Of a stretch of 64,000 bases of DNA, positions 42,981 through 51,767 are shown one piece after another. The translations under genes and the position numbers were made by a program. This DNA is from UBA1724 sp051884615. Its GTDB lineage: Bacteria; Verrucomicrobiota; Lentisphaeria; Oligosphaerales; Oligosphaeraceae. The notes beneath the pieces are model-generated. The model did not search any database. It was not told the origin of the DNA and saw only the letters and a program-made list of their open reading frames with translations. The stretch covers positions 124,001-188,000 of the forward strand of contig JBJEVT010000016.1 of NCBI GenBank assembly GCA_051884615.1, in the 5' to 3' direction. The stretch's first letter is position 1, and every line of letters starts with the position of its first letter.

Positions 42981-44786
42981 ATGCGTCATTCCTCCTTCCC
43001 ATTCTGGTTTTTGGCTCTTCTGCTGGTCGCCGGGGGTATTTCCCTCCAGGGAGCGCCCTCCCTCCAGGTGAGAGTGGACAAGAACGTCCTCTCCCTCCAG
43101 GATCCCCTGCGCGTGGCCATCATCCTCTCCGACGACGCCAACCCCCTGCAGTCCCCCCCCCAGAAATTTCCTCTGCCCTCCGGCCTTCCCTTCCAGGTTT
43201 TGCGGCAGAATCCTCCCGAACACCTCCACAATTCCAGCACCCAGATCATCAACGGGCGGAGGAGCCAGGTCTTCCAGGACTCCATCACCTACTCCTTCCT
43301 GGTCATCCCTCTTCAGGAGGGGGAATGCACCATTCCCTCCCTTTCCCTGGAATACCAGGGGCAGACGTTGCGGAGCGAACCCGTCGTCCTTCAGGTGACC
43401 CGGGACGCGCCCTCCGAACCGCAGAAGGGGATGACGTACCAGTTGCATCTCTCCCGGAGCCGGACGGTTCCGGGGGCGCCCGTCACCCTGACCCTGGAAT
43501 GTCTCATTCCCCGGAACATCGGCCTTCGCCAGCTTGCCCCTTCCTTGGATTTGGATTCCCTCCAGGGTGACTTCGCCATCTCCCCCCCGGAGACCACTCC
43601 CCGGGGGCAAATTCTGTGGAGCCGGGCGGAGACGGTGCGGAACGGGGTGCCCTACCTGCGGTTTTCCCTGGAAGTGGGACTCACCCCGCTGCGCCCCGGC
43701 ACCTATGTGATTCCCCCCTGCACCATGGAGGTTCTCTACACGGAGGAAACGCAGCGGCGCACCTCCTTCTTCGACTTCATGGATTTCCCGGACCCCTTCG
43801 ACACCCGGGCGACCCAGGAAACCCTGATCGCCCAGGCCGTGACCTTGGAGGTGGAGGATTTCCCCCAGGAGGGGCGTCCCGATGGCTTCAGCGGGCTGCT
43901 GGGGCCCATCCAGATCACCGCCGCCGTGGACCAGACCACGCCGCGGGTGGGGGATCCCATCCAGCTGACCCTGCGGCTCCGGGGCGACAACCTCTCCCCC
44001 CAATCCCCCCTCCCGCCCTGGGAGAAGGAGCTGGAATCCCTGCCCGCCTTCAAATGCTTCGGGAACGACCCCGTTCTGCCCGAGCAGGATGGCTCCCTGC
44101 TGATTCAGCGCACCCTGCGCCCCCTCCAGCCGGGCCCCCAGGAGATTCCCGCCATCCCCATCCCCTTCTACGATCCGGTCCGGGGGCAATACGGGATTGC
44201 CGTCAGCGAGCCCATCCTCCTCCAGGTGCAGAAATCCGAGGGCGCGGCGGTGCCGGTCCCCTCCCCGGCGTCCGCGCCTGCCGCGAAGGCGGCGTCCCCC
44301 GCGCCCGGTCCCTCCTCCCCGGGAATGGCCATGCCGGAGGAGACACCCCCGCCGTCCCCCGCCTTGAGCCGCCGGACCATTCTGTGGGGCGTGCTTCTCC
44401 CCGCCGCCCTCCTGCTTCTGGGATTCCTGCTGCGGGGGTTCCTCCTGTGGAGAAAAAGCCGCCTCCACTCCCCCGCCTACCGCCGCCGGAAAGCCCGGGA
44501 GGCCCTGGAGCAGAAGCTGGAGGCCCTGGAAGCGGAGGGAACGCCCCAGGCCGCCGCCCAAGCCGCGCGGGCATGGGAGGATTATCTTTGTCAGCGTTTC
44601 CCCCTCCAGACTCCCATCACCGCCCAGGCCCTGGAGGAGGCCGCCTGCCAGGAGGGCCTCCCCGCCGAGACCCTGAAGGCCCTCCAGGGGTTGCTGACCC
44701 GCTGCGACGCCGCCCAATACGGGATCGCCGCCGCCCCCCTCGCCCCTCTGAAGGAGGAAATCCTGGACACCCTCCAGAAAATGTGA
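42981..44786 (+). CDS. BatD-like protein
   Basis: 601 residues from the ATG at 42981. A signal peptide (residues 5-25) leads into a long periplasmic beta-rich region that starts ASLQVRVDKN-like and has three or more Ig-type domains (LQVRVDKNVLSLQDPLRVAI, VTLTLECLIPRNIG, IQITAAVDQTTPRVGDPIQL), the BatD/oxygen-tolerance pattern. A Pro/Ala/Ser linker (about 425-460), one transmembrane helix (about 466-490) and a helical cytosolic tail follow. It should act with BatA/B/C at the inner membrane. Starts 96 bases after the BatB/C stop. Confidence 0.88.
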   Translation: MRHSSFPFWFLALLLVAGGISLQGAPSLQVRVDKNVLSLQDPLRVAIILSDDANPLQSPPQKFPLPSGLPFQVLRQNPPEHLHNSSTQIINGRRSQVFQDSITYSFLVIPLQEGECTIPSLSLEYQGQTLRSEPVVLQVTRDAPSEPQKGMTYQLHLSRSRTVPGAPVTLTLECLIPRNIGLRQLAPSLDLDSLQGDFAISPPETTPRGQILWSRAETVRNGVPYLRFSLEVGLTPLRPGTYVIPPCTMEVLYTEETQRRTSFFDFMDFPDPFDTRATQETLIAQAVTLEVEDFPQEGRPDGFSGLLGPIQITAAVDQTTPRVGDPIQLTLRLRGDNLSPQSPLPPWEKELESLPAFKCFGNDPVLPEQDGSLLIQRTLRPLQPGPQEIPAIPIPFYDPVRGQYGIAVSEPILLQVQKSEGAAVPVPSPASAPAAKAASPAPGPSSPGMAMPEETPPPSPALSRRTILWGVLLPAALLLLGFLLRGFLLWRKSRLHSPAYRRRKAREALEQKLEALEAEGTPQAAAQAARAWEDYLCQRFPLQTPITAQALEEAACQEGLPAETLKALQGLLTRCDAAQYGIAAAPLAPLKEEILDTLQKM

Positions 44787-44789
44787 CCC

Positions 44790-45485
44790 ATGAGCCTTTT
44801 CCGTCACATTCCCGGTCCGCTCCTGTGCCTCTGCCTCTGCCTGGCCCTGCCCGCCTTCTCCCAGGAGGCCGCGGCCCCCGCCGTCGTCCCCCCGTCCCGG
44901 GAGAGGCTCCATGACCCCTTCTTCCAGGAACGCCAGGGGCTCTCCTGTCTTCGGCGGGGGGAGGTGCTTCTGGGGCTTCTCCATCTGCGTCGGGCCAGTC
45001 TGGCCGCCCCGGGGAGCCGCCGGATTTCCCGGGAGCTGGCGCTGGTCCGCGAGAACTTTCCCCAGGCCCGGCGGCAGGACGCCTCCTCCCGGCGCCTCCC
45101 CCTGCCCTGGCAACCCACCTATCCCCAATGGTGCGCCGTCAGCCTCTGCCTCTGGGGCGTCCTCTGCCTCTGCCTCCTGACCCTCCTCTGGAAGCGCCCC
45201 CGCCCCCTGGTGCGCCTGACCCTCCTGCTGGCCCTGGCAACCCTGGCCGCGGGCGCCCGCACCCTCCGCTTCGCCTGGAACCTCCACCACCAGACCCCGG
45301 CGGTGGTCCAGTCCGAAAGCATCCTGCCCCGGAAGGGGCCGGGGGAGACCTTCGCCCCCGCCGACGCCAGCCCCCTTGCCCAGGGCAGCGAAGTCACCCT
45401 CCTCTTTGTCCAGGGCAAATGGTCCCGGGTCATCCTGCCGGACCACTCCCCTGCCTGGCTTCCCGCCGAATCCCTCCTCTTCTGA
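44790..45485 (+). CDS. BatE-like SH3-domain membrane protein
   Basis: 231 residues. A signal peptide (to about residue 24) precedes a helical TPR-like segment (SCLRRGEVLLGLLHLRRA). A transmembrane pair lies near 115-135 and 142-156, and a C-terminal bacterial SH3-like domain (about 170-231, ending AWLPAESLLF) closes the protein. This order (TPR, membrane, SH3) is that of BatE. Starts 3 bases after the BatD stop, so clearly in the same operon. Confidence 0.82.
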   Translation: MSLFRHIPGPLLCLCLCLALPAFSQEAAAPAVVPPSRERLHDPFFQERQGLSCLRRGEVLLGLLHLRRASLAAPGSRRISRELALVRENFPQARRQDASSRRLPLPWQPTYPQWCAVSLCLWGVLCLCLLTLLWKRPRPLVRLTLLLALATLAAGARTLRFAWNLHHQTPAVVQSESILPRKGPGETFAPADASPLAQGSEVTLLFVQGKWSRVILPDHSPAWLPAESLLF

Positions 45486-45509
45486 CGCCCGGGACTCCTC
45501 CCTCCTCCC

Positions 45510-46637
45510 ATGAAGAAGCTCATCGTCCTCGCCGCCTACACCCGCTCCCTCCTCACCTTCCGTCTGCCCTTGATGCGGGCCTTCTTGGCGAGGGGCTGGG
45601 AGGTGGTGGCCCTGGGACCGGGGGAGGAAGGGGAGTGGGCACCCCGCTTTTCCCGCCACGGGGTGCGCTTTCGTTCCGTGCCCCTGGAGCGCAACGGCCT
45701 GAATCCCTTCGCCGACTGGAGGACCTGCCGGGCCCTGGAGCGCATCTTCCGGGAGGAGGCGCCGGAACTCCTCTTCTGCACCCAGGCCAAGGCCGTGGTC
45801 TACGGACTCCCCGCCGCCCGAAAGGCCGGCATCCCCCGCCGTTTCGCCCTGGTGGCGGGCCTGGGCTCCATCTTCCGGGGAACCGGCTTGAAGAACGCCC
45901 TGCTCCGGCGTCTGCTGAGCCTCCAATACCGGCGAGCCCTGAAGCACGCCCAGGGAGTCCTTTTCCAGAATCCGGATGACCGCGACACCTTCCTGAACCT
46001 GCGCCTGGTCGCCCCGGAAAAGGTCTCCATGATTCCCGGAAGCGGCGTGGACCTGGAGCGCTTCCTCCCCCTGCCCCTCCCCCAGGAGCCCGTCTTCCTC
46101 TTGGTGGCCAGACTCCTGAAAGACAAGGGAATCCGGGAATATCTCCTTGCCGCCCGGGCGGTGAAACAACGCCTTCCCCAATGCCGCTTCCTGCTGGCGG
46201 GCCCCTTCGACTCCAATCCCACCGCCCTGACCCCCGGGGAACTCCGGCCATTCCAGGAGGATGGCACCGTGGAATACCTGGGCGAACTGGAGGATGTGAG
46301 GCCCGCCCATGCCCAGGCCAGCGTCTTCGTTCTCCCCAGCTACCACGAAGGCACCCCCATGAGCGTCCTGGAGGCCATGGCCTGCGGACGCCCCGTCGTC
46401 ACCACGGACGCCCCGGGCTGCCGGGAGACCGTGGTCCCCGGAGGCAACGGACTCCTGGTGCCCCCGCGCCAGGTGCCGCCCCTGCAGGACGCCCTGGAGA
46501 CCCTGGCACGGGAGCCGGCGCTGCGCCGGCGCATGGGGGAAGAGAGTCTGCGCCTGGCACGGGAGCGCTTCAGCGCCACCATCGTCACGGGAATGCTCCT
46601 GGAAATCCTGGGGGAGACGGAGGGCTCGCCCTCCTGA
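45510..46637 (+). CDS. glycosyltransferase family 4 protein
   Basis: 375 residues with the GT-B fold. The N-terminal domain begins KKLIVLAAYTRSLLTFRLPL; the C-terminal domain has VARLLKDKGIREYLLAA and the nucleotide-sugar-binding EX7E motif in HEGTPMSVLEAMACGRPVV (near 277-295). It resembles capsule/LPS-type alpha-glycosyltransferases that use UDP- or GDP-sugars. It follows BatE by 24 bases and may be the last gene of the cluster, though its function (glycan or glycolipid synthesis) is not obviously related to Bat. No signal peptide. The region after its stop carries the pst promoter. Confidence 0.88.
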   Translation: MKKLIVLAAYTRSLLTFRLPLMRAFLARGWEVVALGPGEEGEWAPRFSRHGVRFRSVPLERNGLNPFADWRTCRALERIFREEAPELLFCTQAKAVVYGLPAARKAGIPRRFALVAGLGSIFRGTGLKNALLRRLLSLQYRRALKHAQGVLFQNPDDRDTFLNLRLVAPEKVSMIPGSGVDLERFLPLPLPQEPVFLLVARLLKDKGIREYLLAARAVKQRLPQCRFLLAGPFDSNPTALTPGELRPFQEDGTVEYLGELEDVRPAHAQASVFVLPSYHEGTPMSVLEAMACGRPVVTTDAPGCRETVVPGGNGLLVPPRQVPPLQDALETLAREPALRRRMGEESLRLARERFSATIVTGMLLEILGETEGSPS

Positions 46638-46652
46638 ACGGGGGGACAAGCC

Positions 46653-46697
46653 TCCTAACGAAATTCTAACATTATAACAATCTAATTCATTCCTAAC
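46653..46697 (+). promoter_or_regulatory. Pho-box-like direct repeat array upstream of pstS
   Basis: TCCTAAC-GAAA-TTCTAAC (46653-46670) and ATCTAAT-TCAT-TCCTAAC (46680-46697) are two pairs of 7-base repeats with 4-base spacers, giving an 11-base period, in an A+T-rich patch. PhoB-family regulators bind repeats of this spacing. A -10-like TATGTA follows at 46706-46711, about 100 bases upstream of pstS. Confidence 0.6.
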
Positions 46698-46809
46698 AAA
46701 TAGGTTATGTAAATCTATCCTTTTCTCCTTATGGTATGGGCGTTGACCCAAGGAAAGGTCGAAAGCCACGGTTCCGCACAGGGCGGGACCACAATCCAAG
46801 GAGAAAACC

Positions 46810-47811
46810 ATGAACGCCACATCCCGCATTTCCCTCCTTCTTCTCGCCGGAGCCTCTCTGGCTCTTTCCGCAGCCCAGTTGGTTCTCAACGGCGCCGGCG
46901 CCAGTTTCCCCGCGCCGGTCTACCAGCAGTGGACCAACACCTATAGCGAAAGCGGCCGCAACGTGAAGGTGAACTACCAGAGCCTGGGCAGCGGCGCCGG
47001 CCTGAACCAGATCCGCAGCAACACCATCGACTTCGCCGGCACCGACAACCCGCTGACCGCCCAGGAGCAGGAAGAGCAGGAACTGGTCCAGTTCCCCATG
47101 CTCACCGGCGGCGTGGTGGTCATCTACAACCTCCCCGGCATCGCGGACGGCGCCCTGAAGCTCTCCGGCGACACCCTCGCCAAAATCTATCTGGGCGAAA
47201 TCCGGCAGTGGGACGACCCCGCCATCCAGGCCTTGAACCCCCAGGTGAAGCTCCCCAACCAGAAGATCACCGTGGTGCGCCGGGCCGACGCCAGCGGCAC
47301 CAGCTTCATCTTCACCAACTACCTCAGCAAGGTCTCCCAGACCTGGAATGATCAGGTGGGCGCCGGCAGCGCCGTGCGGTGGCCCGTGGGCCTGGGCGGC
47401 CAGAAGAACCCGGGTGTCTGCAACAACGTCGCCAAGATCCAGGGTTCCATCGGCTACACGGAATACACCTACGCCATCGAGGCCGGGCTCTCCATGGCCC
47501 AGCTCCAGAACGCCGCCGGCAACTTCCTGACCCCCTGCCAGGAGACCTTCTCCGCCTCCGCCGCCGGCGCCGACTGGCAGAACGCCCCCGGACTCTACAT
47601 GGTCCTCACCAACCAGCCCGGCGAAAACTCCTGGCCCATCACCGGCGTGACCTACATCGTCCTCCGGAAGGACTGCCCCGCGGAAAAGAAGGCCGCCCTG
47701 GCCCAGTTCTTCCGCTGGTGCTTCACCGAGGGCAGCGACGCCGCCCGGAAACTCCACTACGTCCCCATCCCTGAAAGCGTGGTGAAGCTCTTCGCCGACG
47801 ACCTCCTGTAA
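46810..47811 (+). CDS. pstS: phosphate ABC transporter substrate-binding protein
   Basis: 333 residues, with a signal peptide (about 1-21) and mature sequence starting near AQLVLNGAGASFPAPVYQQW, the standard PstS phosphate-binding N-terminus. The middle contains IDFAGTDNPL, RRADASGTSFIFTNYL and TYAIEAGLSMA, matching the PstS type that binds inorganic phosphate in the periplasm. A strong AAGGAGAAAA ribosome site precedes the ATG at 46810. It heads the pstSCAB-phoU operon and would be strongly induced under phosphate starvation through the Pho-like boxes upstream. A stem-loop at 47825-47872 separates it from pstC, a familiar way to make more PstS than permease. Confidence 0.96.
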   Translation: MNATSRISLLLLAGASLALSAAQLVLNGAGASFPAPVYQQWTNTYSESGRNVKVNYQSLGSGAGLNQIRSNTIDFAGTDNPLTAQEQEEQELVQFPMLTGGVVVIYNLPGIADGALKLSGDTLAKIYLGEIRQWDDPAIQALNPQVKLPNQKITVVRRADASGTSFIFTNYLSKVSQTWNDQVGAGSAVRWPVGLGGQKNPGVCNNVAKIQGSIGYTEYTYAIEAGLSMAQLQNAAGNFLTPCQETFSASAAGADWQNAPGLYMVLTNQPGENSWPITGVTYIVLRKDCPAEKKAALAQFFRWCFTEGSDAARKLHYVPIPESVVKLFADDLL

Positions 47812-47824
47812 CTCCCCCCGACAC

Positions 47825-47872
47825 GGCGCCGGAGCCCTCCCCGCCCCGCCTGGGACGGGGAACCCCGGCGCC
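47825..47872 (+). promoter_or_regulatory. intercistronic stem-loop between pstS and pstC
   Basis: GGCGCCGG (47825-47832) pairs with CCGGCGCC (47865-47872), and an inner CCCCG/CGGGG pair can extend the structure. It may act as a partial terminator or RNA stabiliser, giving an excess of pstS transcript. Confidence 0.45.
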
Positions 47873-47913
47873 CCGACACCCCCTTTCTCCCCCCTCCCCC
47901 AGGAAGCATCCCC

Positions 47914-48816
47914 ATGAAGCGCTCGGACCTTCCCTTCCGCTTTCTCTGCCTCCTCTGCGCCACCTTGGCCGCCGCCATTCTGGGGGCGCTTCTCTTCCAA
48001 ATGACCGCCGCCAGCCTGGACGCCTGGAAACGCTTCGGGCTGGCTTTCCTTTTCTCCCCCCAGTGGGACCCCGGCGCCGAAGAATACGGAGCGCTGGTGC
48101 CCCTCACCGGCACCCTCCTCACCACCGGCATCGCCCTCCTGCTGGCCGTCCCCCCCGCCTTCGCCGCGGCGAATTTCCTCCTGGACGCCCCCAAGGGCGC
48201 CGCCGCCATCCTGGGGAACGCCATCGACCTATTGGCCGCCATTCCCAGCGTCATCTACGGAATGTGGGGGCTTTTCGTCCTGGCTCCCTTCCTCCAGCAG
48301 CATATCCAACCCTTTCTGGCCGACACCCTGGGCCTGGGGCGCTTCTCCGTCTTCGGAGCGGAATACAACGGCTTCGGGCTGCTCACCGCCGGCCTGATTC
48401 TCGCCCTCATGATCCTCCCCTTCCTCTGCGCCACCATGCGGGATGTCCTCCAGATGACCCCGCCCGTGCTCCGGGAGGCCGCCTATGGCATGGGCTGCAC
48501 CAAGCGGGAGGTCACCCGGGACGTGGTGATTCCCTACGGATTCCGGGGACTTCTGGGAAGCATCTTCATCGGTCTGGGCCGCGCCCTGGGCGAGACCATG
48601 GCCGTCCTCTTCGTCATCGGCAACATGATGGAGCTGCCCAAGGGGCTCTTCGGCTCCACCACCACCATCGCCGCCACCCTGGCCAACAATTTCGCCGAAG
48701 CGGACGGACTGCAGCGGTGCGCCCTCTTCGCCCTGGGACTGACGCTTCTGGCCCTCAGCTTCCTCATCCAGGCCACCGTCCAATGGCTCCTCCGCCCCAC
48801 CGCCGGCAAAGCCTAA
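47914..48816 (+). CDS. pstC: phosphate ABC transporter permease PstC
   Basis: 300 residues with about six transmembrane helices. The conserved EAA-type coupling loop is LREAAYGMGCTKREVTRDVV (near residues 188-207), and the LGETMAVLFVIGN motif is near 228. It forms the inner-membrane channel with PstA. It follows pstS by 102 bases and precedes pstA by 16. The length is normal for short PstC proteins. ATG at 47914. Confidence 0.95.
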   Translation: MKRSDLPFRFLCLLCATLAAAILGALLFQMTAASLDAWKRFGLAFLFSPQWDPGAEEYGALVPLTGTLLTTGIALLLAVPPAFAAANFLLDAPKGAAAILGNAIDLLAAIPSVIYGMWGLFVLAPFLQQHIQPFLADTLGLGRFSVFGAEYNGFGLLTAGLILALMILPFLCATMRDVLQMTPPVLREAAYGMGCTKREVTRDVVIPYGFRGLLGSIFIGLGRALGETMAVLFVIGNMMELPKGLFGSTTTIAATLANNFAEADGLQRCALFALGLTLLALSFLIQATVQWLLRPTAGKA

Positions 48817-48832
48817 TCCCCGTCGCCCTCCC

Positions 48833-49678
48833 ATGAAACGCAAAAGCCTCCGGAAACGCAAAATCCTGGATTTCCTCAGCCGCGCCTTCTCCCTCTGCGC
48901 CGTCGTGGTGGCCGTGGCCGCCATGGCGGGCATCCTCTGGACGGTGGCCATCCACGGCTGGCACGCCCTCTCCCCGGAGTTCCTGCTGCGGCGCTCCGCC
49001 CCCTTCGGCTCCCAGGGCGGCATCGGCAACGCCATTCTGGGCACCATCGCCATCACCCTGGGCGCCAGCGTGGTGGCCATTCCCCTGGCGTTGCTGGCGG
49101 GCATCTACCTTTCCGAATACGGGCATGGTCGCCTGGCCCTCTTCCTGCGCTTTGCCGCCAACGTGCTCATGGGTGTGCCCTCGGTGCTGGTGGGTCTCTT
49201 CATCTACACCGTGGTGGTGGTGCCCACCGGCCACTTCTCGGGCATGGCCGGCTCCCTGGCCCTGGCCATCCTCATGTTCCCCATGATTCTGCGGACCACC
49301 GAGGAGATTCTGCGGATGGTGCCCTCCTCCCTGCGGGAGGCCGCCCTGGCCCTGGGCATGACCCGCCAGCGCGCCATCCTGGGCATCGTCTGCCGCAGCG
49401 CCGCCCCGGGGCTCCTGACGGGCATCCTCATGGCCGTGGCCCGGGTCTCCGGCGAAACGGCGCCCCTCCTCTTCACCGCCCTCTTCGCCGACAGCTGGCT
49501 CTCCGGCTACTTCACCCAGCCCACCCCCAGCCTCCCCGTCCTCATCACCGAATACACCACCAACTCCCCCTTCCCCGCCATGCACGCGGCGGGCTGGGGA
49601 GCCTCCCTGGCCGTCATGGCCCTGGTGCTCGCCATCAACCTCTCCACCCGAATCTTCTTGCGAAGAAAAGTCCGCTGA
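48833..49678 (+). CDS. pstA: phosphate ABC transporter permease PstA
   Basis: 281 residues with about six transmembrane helices. The EAA loop is SLREAALALGMTRQRAILGI, followed by VARVSGETAPLLFTALF, the usual PstA signature. It pairs with PstC. The C-terminus ends LSTRIFLRRKVR. ATG at 48833, 16 bases after pstC; pstB follows after 23 bases. Confidence 0.95.
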   Translation: MKRKSLRKRKILDFLSRAFSLCAVVVAVAAMAGILWTVAIHGWHALSPEFLLRRSAPFGSQGGIGNAILGTIAITLGASVVAIPLALLAGIYLSEYGHGRLALFLRFAANVLMGVPSVLVGLFIYTVVVVPTGHFSGMAGSLALAILMFPMILRTTEEILRMVPSSLREAALALGMTRQRAILGIVCRSAAPGLLTGILMAVARVSGETAPLLFTALFADSWLSGYFTQPTPSLPVLITEYTTNSPFPAMHAAGWGASLAVMALVLAINLSTRIFLRRKVR

Positions 49679-49701
49679 CCCACGCGAAACAGGAAACCAT
49701 C

Positions 49702-50457
49702 ATGCCCATGAAAATCCAGACCAGGCACCTGAACTTCTACTATGGAAGCCATCAGGCGCTCTTCGACAACAACCTGGATATCGAGGAGCGGAAGATCACC
49801 GCCGTCATCGGCCCGTCGGGATGCGGGAAATCCACCCACCTCCGGACCTACAACCGCATCTTCCAACTCTACCGGGAGCAACGGGCCGAGGGCGAAATCC
49901 TCCTGGACGGGAAAAACCTCCTCTCCCCCGAAACCGACCTCCTGGAACTCCGGAGAAAGGTGGGCATGATCTTCCAGAAACCCACCCCCTTCCCCATGAG
50001 CGTCTTCGACAACGTGGCCTACCCCCTCCGGCTCCATTTCCACCTGAAGGAACAGGAAATCCGGGACCGGGTGGAGAAGGCCCTCCAGGGCGCCTCCCTC
50101 TGGGACGAGGTCAAGGACAAGCTCCAGTCCAGCGGGCTCGCCCTCTCCGGAGGACAGCAGCAGCGACTCTGCATCGCCAGAACCATCGCCGCCGAACCCG
50201 AAGTCCTCCTGATGGATGAACCCACCAGCGCCATCGACCCCGTGGCCACCCTCCGCATCGAGGAACTCATGAACTCCCTCCGGGAAAACTACACCATCGT
50301 CATCGTCACCCACAATATGCAGCAGGCCGCCAGAATCAGCGACAACACCGCCTTCTTCTACAAGGGGCGCATCGTGGAGGTTGGCCCCACCAAGGAGATC
50401 TTCACCAATCCCAAGGTGAAACAAACGGAAGACTACATCACCGGGAGGTTTTCCTGA
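49702..50457 (+). CDS. pstB: phosphate ABC transporter ATP-binding protein PstB
   Basis: 251 residues. Walker A GPSGCGKST (about 35-43), Q-loop MIFQKPTPFPMSV, signature LSGGQQQRLCIAR (near 149), Walker B VLLMDEPTSAIDP and the H-loop VTHNMQQAARISD are all present; the PTPFPMS stretch is characteristic of PstB. The residue after Walker A is His (STHLRTYNR). It energises phosphate uptake by the PstCA channel. phoU starts one base after its stop. Confidence 0.96.
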   Translation: MPMKIQTRHLNFYYGSHQALFDNNLDIEERKITAVIGPSGCGKSTHLRTYNRIFQLYREQRAEGEILLDGKNLLSPETDLLELRRKVGMIFQKPTPFPMSVFDNVAYPLRLHFHLKEQEIRDRVEKALQGASLWDEVKDKLQSSGLALSGGQQQRLCIARTIAAEPEVLLMDEPTSAIDPVATLRIEELMNSLRENYTIVIVTHNMQQAARISDNTAFFYKGRIVEVGPTKEIFTNPKVKQTEDYITGRFS

Positions 50458-50458
50458 C

Positions 50459-51142
50459 ATGACTGCCCATTTCATTTTCGCCCTCCGCATCCTCAACGAG
50501 ATGCTGGACAAAAGCGCCATCCAATCCCAGCAGGCCGTCCTCCTGGCGGTGAAGGCCGCCGCCGAGGCCAACGAGGAAATCGCCCGGAAGGTCATCGAGG
50601 GCGACCGGAACCTGGACCTGGCCGAGGTTGCCATCGAGGAGGAGTGTCTGAAGATTCTCGCCCTCCACCAGCCCGTTGCCGGCGACCTGCGCCGGGTGAT
50701 CACCGTCCTGAAGGTCAATTCGGAACTGGAGCGCATCGGAGACCTTGCCGTCAATATCGCCGACCGGGTCACCGACCTGAAACGTTTCCAGGACAGCCAG
50801 CTGAACCGGCTGGATTTCTCCGAAATGGCCCGGGAAGCCTGCGGAATGCTCAAGAAAGCCCTTGCCGCCTTCCATGACCAGGATGACGCCACCGCCCAGG
50901 AGGTCATTCGGCGGGACGAGACCGTGGACGCCCTCCATCGCCAGAACTACGCCATCGTCCGGGTGGACTTGCTGGCCAATCCCGACGCCGCCCCCTACTA
51001 CATGGATTGCCTCACCATCTCCCGCTGCCTGGAGCGCATCGCCGACATCGCCACCAATATCGCCGAAGACGTCATCTACCTGGAGACCGGGGAAATCGTC
51101 CGACACCAGAAATCCCCCCAGGAGGGCGACCGGAAATCATAA
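50459..51142 (+). CDS. phoU: phosphate signaling complex protein PhoU
   Basis: 227 residues composed of two three-helix bundles with the PhoU metal-binding motifs: DLRRVITVLKVNSELERIGD (repeat 1) and YYMDCLTISRCLERIADIAT (repeat 2). PhoU links PstSCAB activity to the PhoR/PhoB system and prevents excess phosphate uptake. The start is one base beyond the pstB stop, with GGGAGG as ribosome site. No phoR/phoB pair is in this window. The operon ends here; the downstream gene is convergent with only 40 bases between. Confidence 0.95.
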   Translation: MTAHFIFALRILNEMLDKSAIQSQQAVLLAVKAAAEANEEIARKVIEGDRNLDLAEVAIEEECLKILALHQPVAGDLRRVITVLKVNSELERIGDLAVNIADRVTDLKRFQDSQLNRLDFSEMAREACGMLKKALAAFHDQDDATAQEVIRRDETVDALHRQNYAIVRVDLLANPDAAPYYMDCLTISRCLERIADIATNIAEDVIYLETGEIVRHQKSPQEGDRKS

Positions 51143-51182
51143 ACGCCTGGCTCCCCTGCCAGCCCTTCGCGAATCGCGCCTT

Positions 51183-51767
51183 TTACAGGAGATGCGCCCG
51201 GCTCTGGGGGCGGCAGACGCGGATATACTCTTCCTCCAGGGGAATCCAGAGGCGTTGGAAGACCTGCGCCTTTTCCGCGCCGTTCCGTTTCAGAATACGC
51301 CGCCGTTGTTCCTGGGGAGCGATGTCGTAGAAGAAGGCGATGTCGGCATAGTCTCCCAGGGCGGGATGGAGGGCGTAGGCGCCCTCCACAATGCGCCAGG
51401 TCGTCTCCCCCGCCACCTCCCGCTGTCCCTCCAGGCGTCCCAGCGAGCATTGGAAGAGTCCATAGTGGAAGGGGGCGGGCTGGCGAAGGAAGGGAAGCAC
51501 CTCCTGCCGGAACCGTTCGTAGTGGACATTCCCGCCGGGGGCGGCCCGTCGCTGGGGGGTGCGCATCTCCGGGGGGAGGAAGAAGTCGTCCATGTGGATC
51601 ACGGCTCCCTGGAGGGCTTTTGCCAGAGCCAGCGCCAGGGTGGTTTTTCCGGCGGCGGCGCGTCCATCCAGCGCCAGGATTCTGGGGGCGGGGGCGGCAG
51701 GGAGATTCCGGACAAGGGCGAGGACCCTGTCCAGGGTGGCTTGAAGGGCGGGGGCGTGATCCGTCAT
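51183..51767 (-). CDS. uridine-kinase-like P-loop NTPase
   Basis: 194 residues from the ATG at 51767. The P-loop is GRAAAGKTT (35-43), followed by HMDDFFLPPEM (the Asp-Asp-Phe segment of the uridine kinase/PRK group), NVHYERF and VEGAYALHP. These match small uridine-kinase-like proteins that phosphorylate nucleosides or other small hydroxyl compounds; the true substrate is unknown. The start overlaps the stop of the metal-chelate binding-protein gene (ATGA), so it belongs to that operon. The long open frame in the same phase upstream is an antisense artefact. Confidence 0.85.
   Translation of the reverse strand: MTDHAPALQATLDRVLALVRNLPAAPAPRILALDGRAAAGKTTLALALAKALQGAVIHMDDFFLPPEMRTPQRRAAPGGNVHYERFRQEVLPFLRQPAPFHYGLFQCSLGRLEGQREVAGETTWRIVEGAYALHPALGDYADIAFFYDIAPQEQRRRILKRNGAEKAQVFQRLWIPLEEEYIRVCRPQSRAHLL

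Noticed and set aside
42945..46889. Minus-strand open frame of over 1300 codons opposite BatD, BatE, the glycosyltransferase and the pstS start
   Set aside because: Composition is Gly/Gln/Leu/Glu-rich antisense of real genes; it crosses the Pho promoter region and has no family signature.
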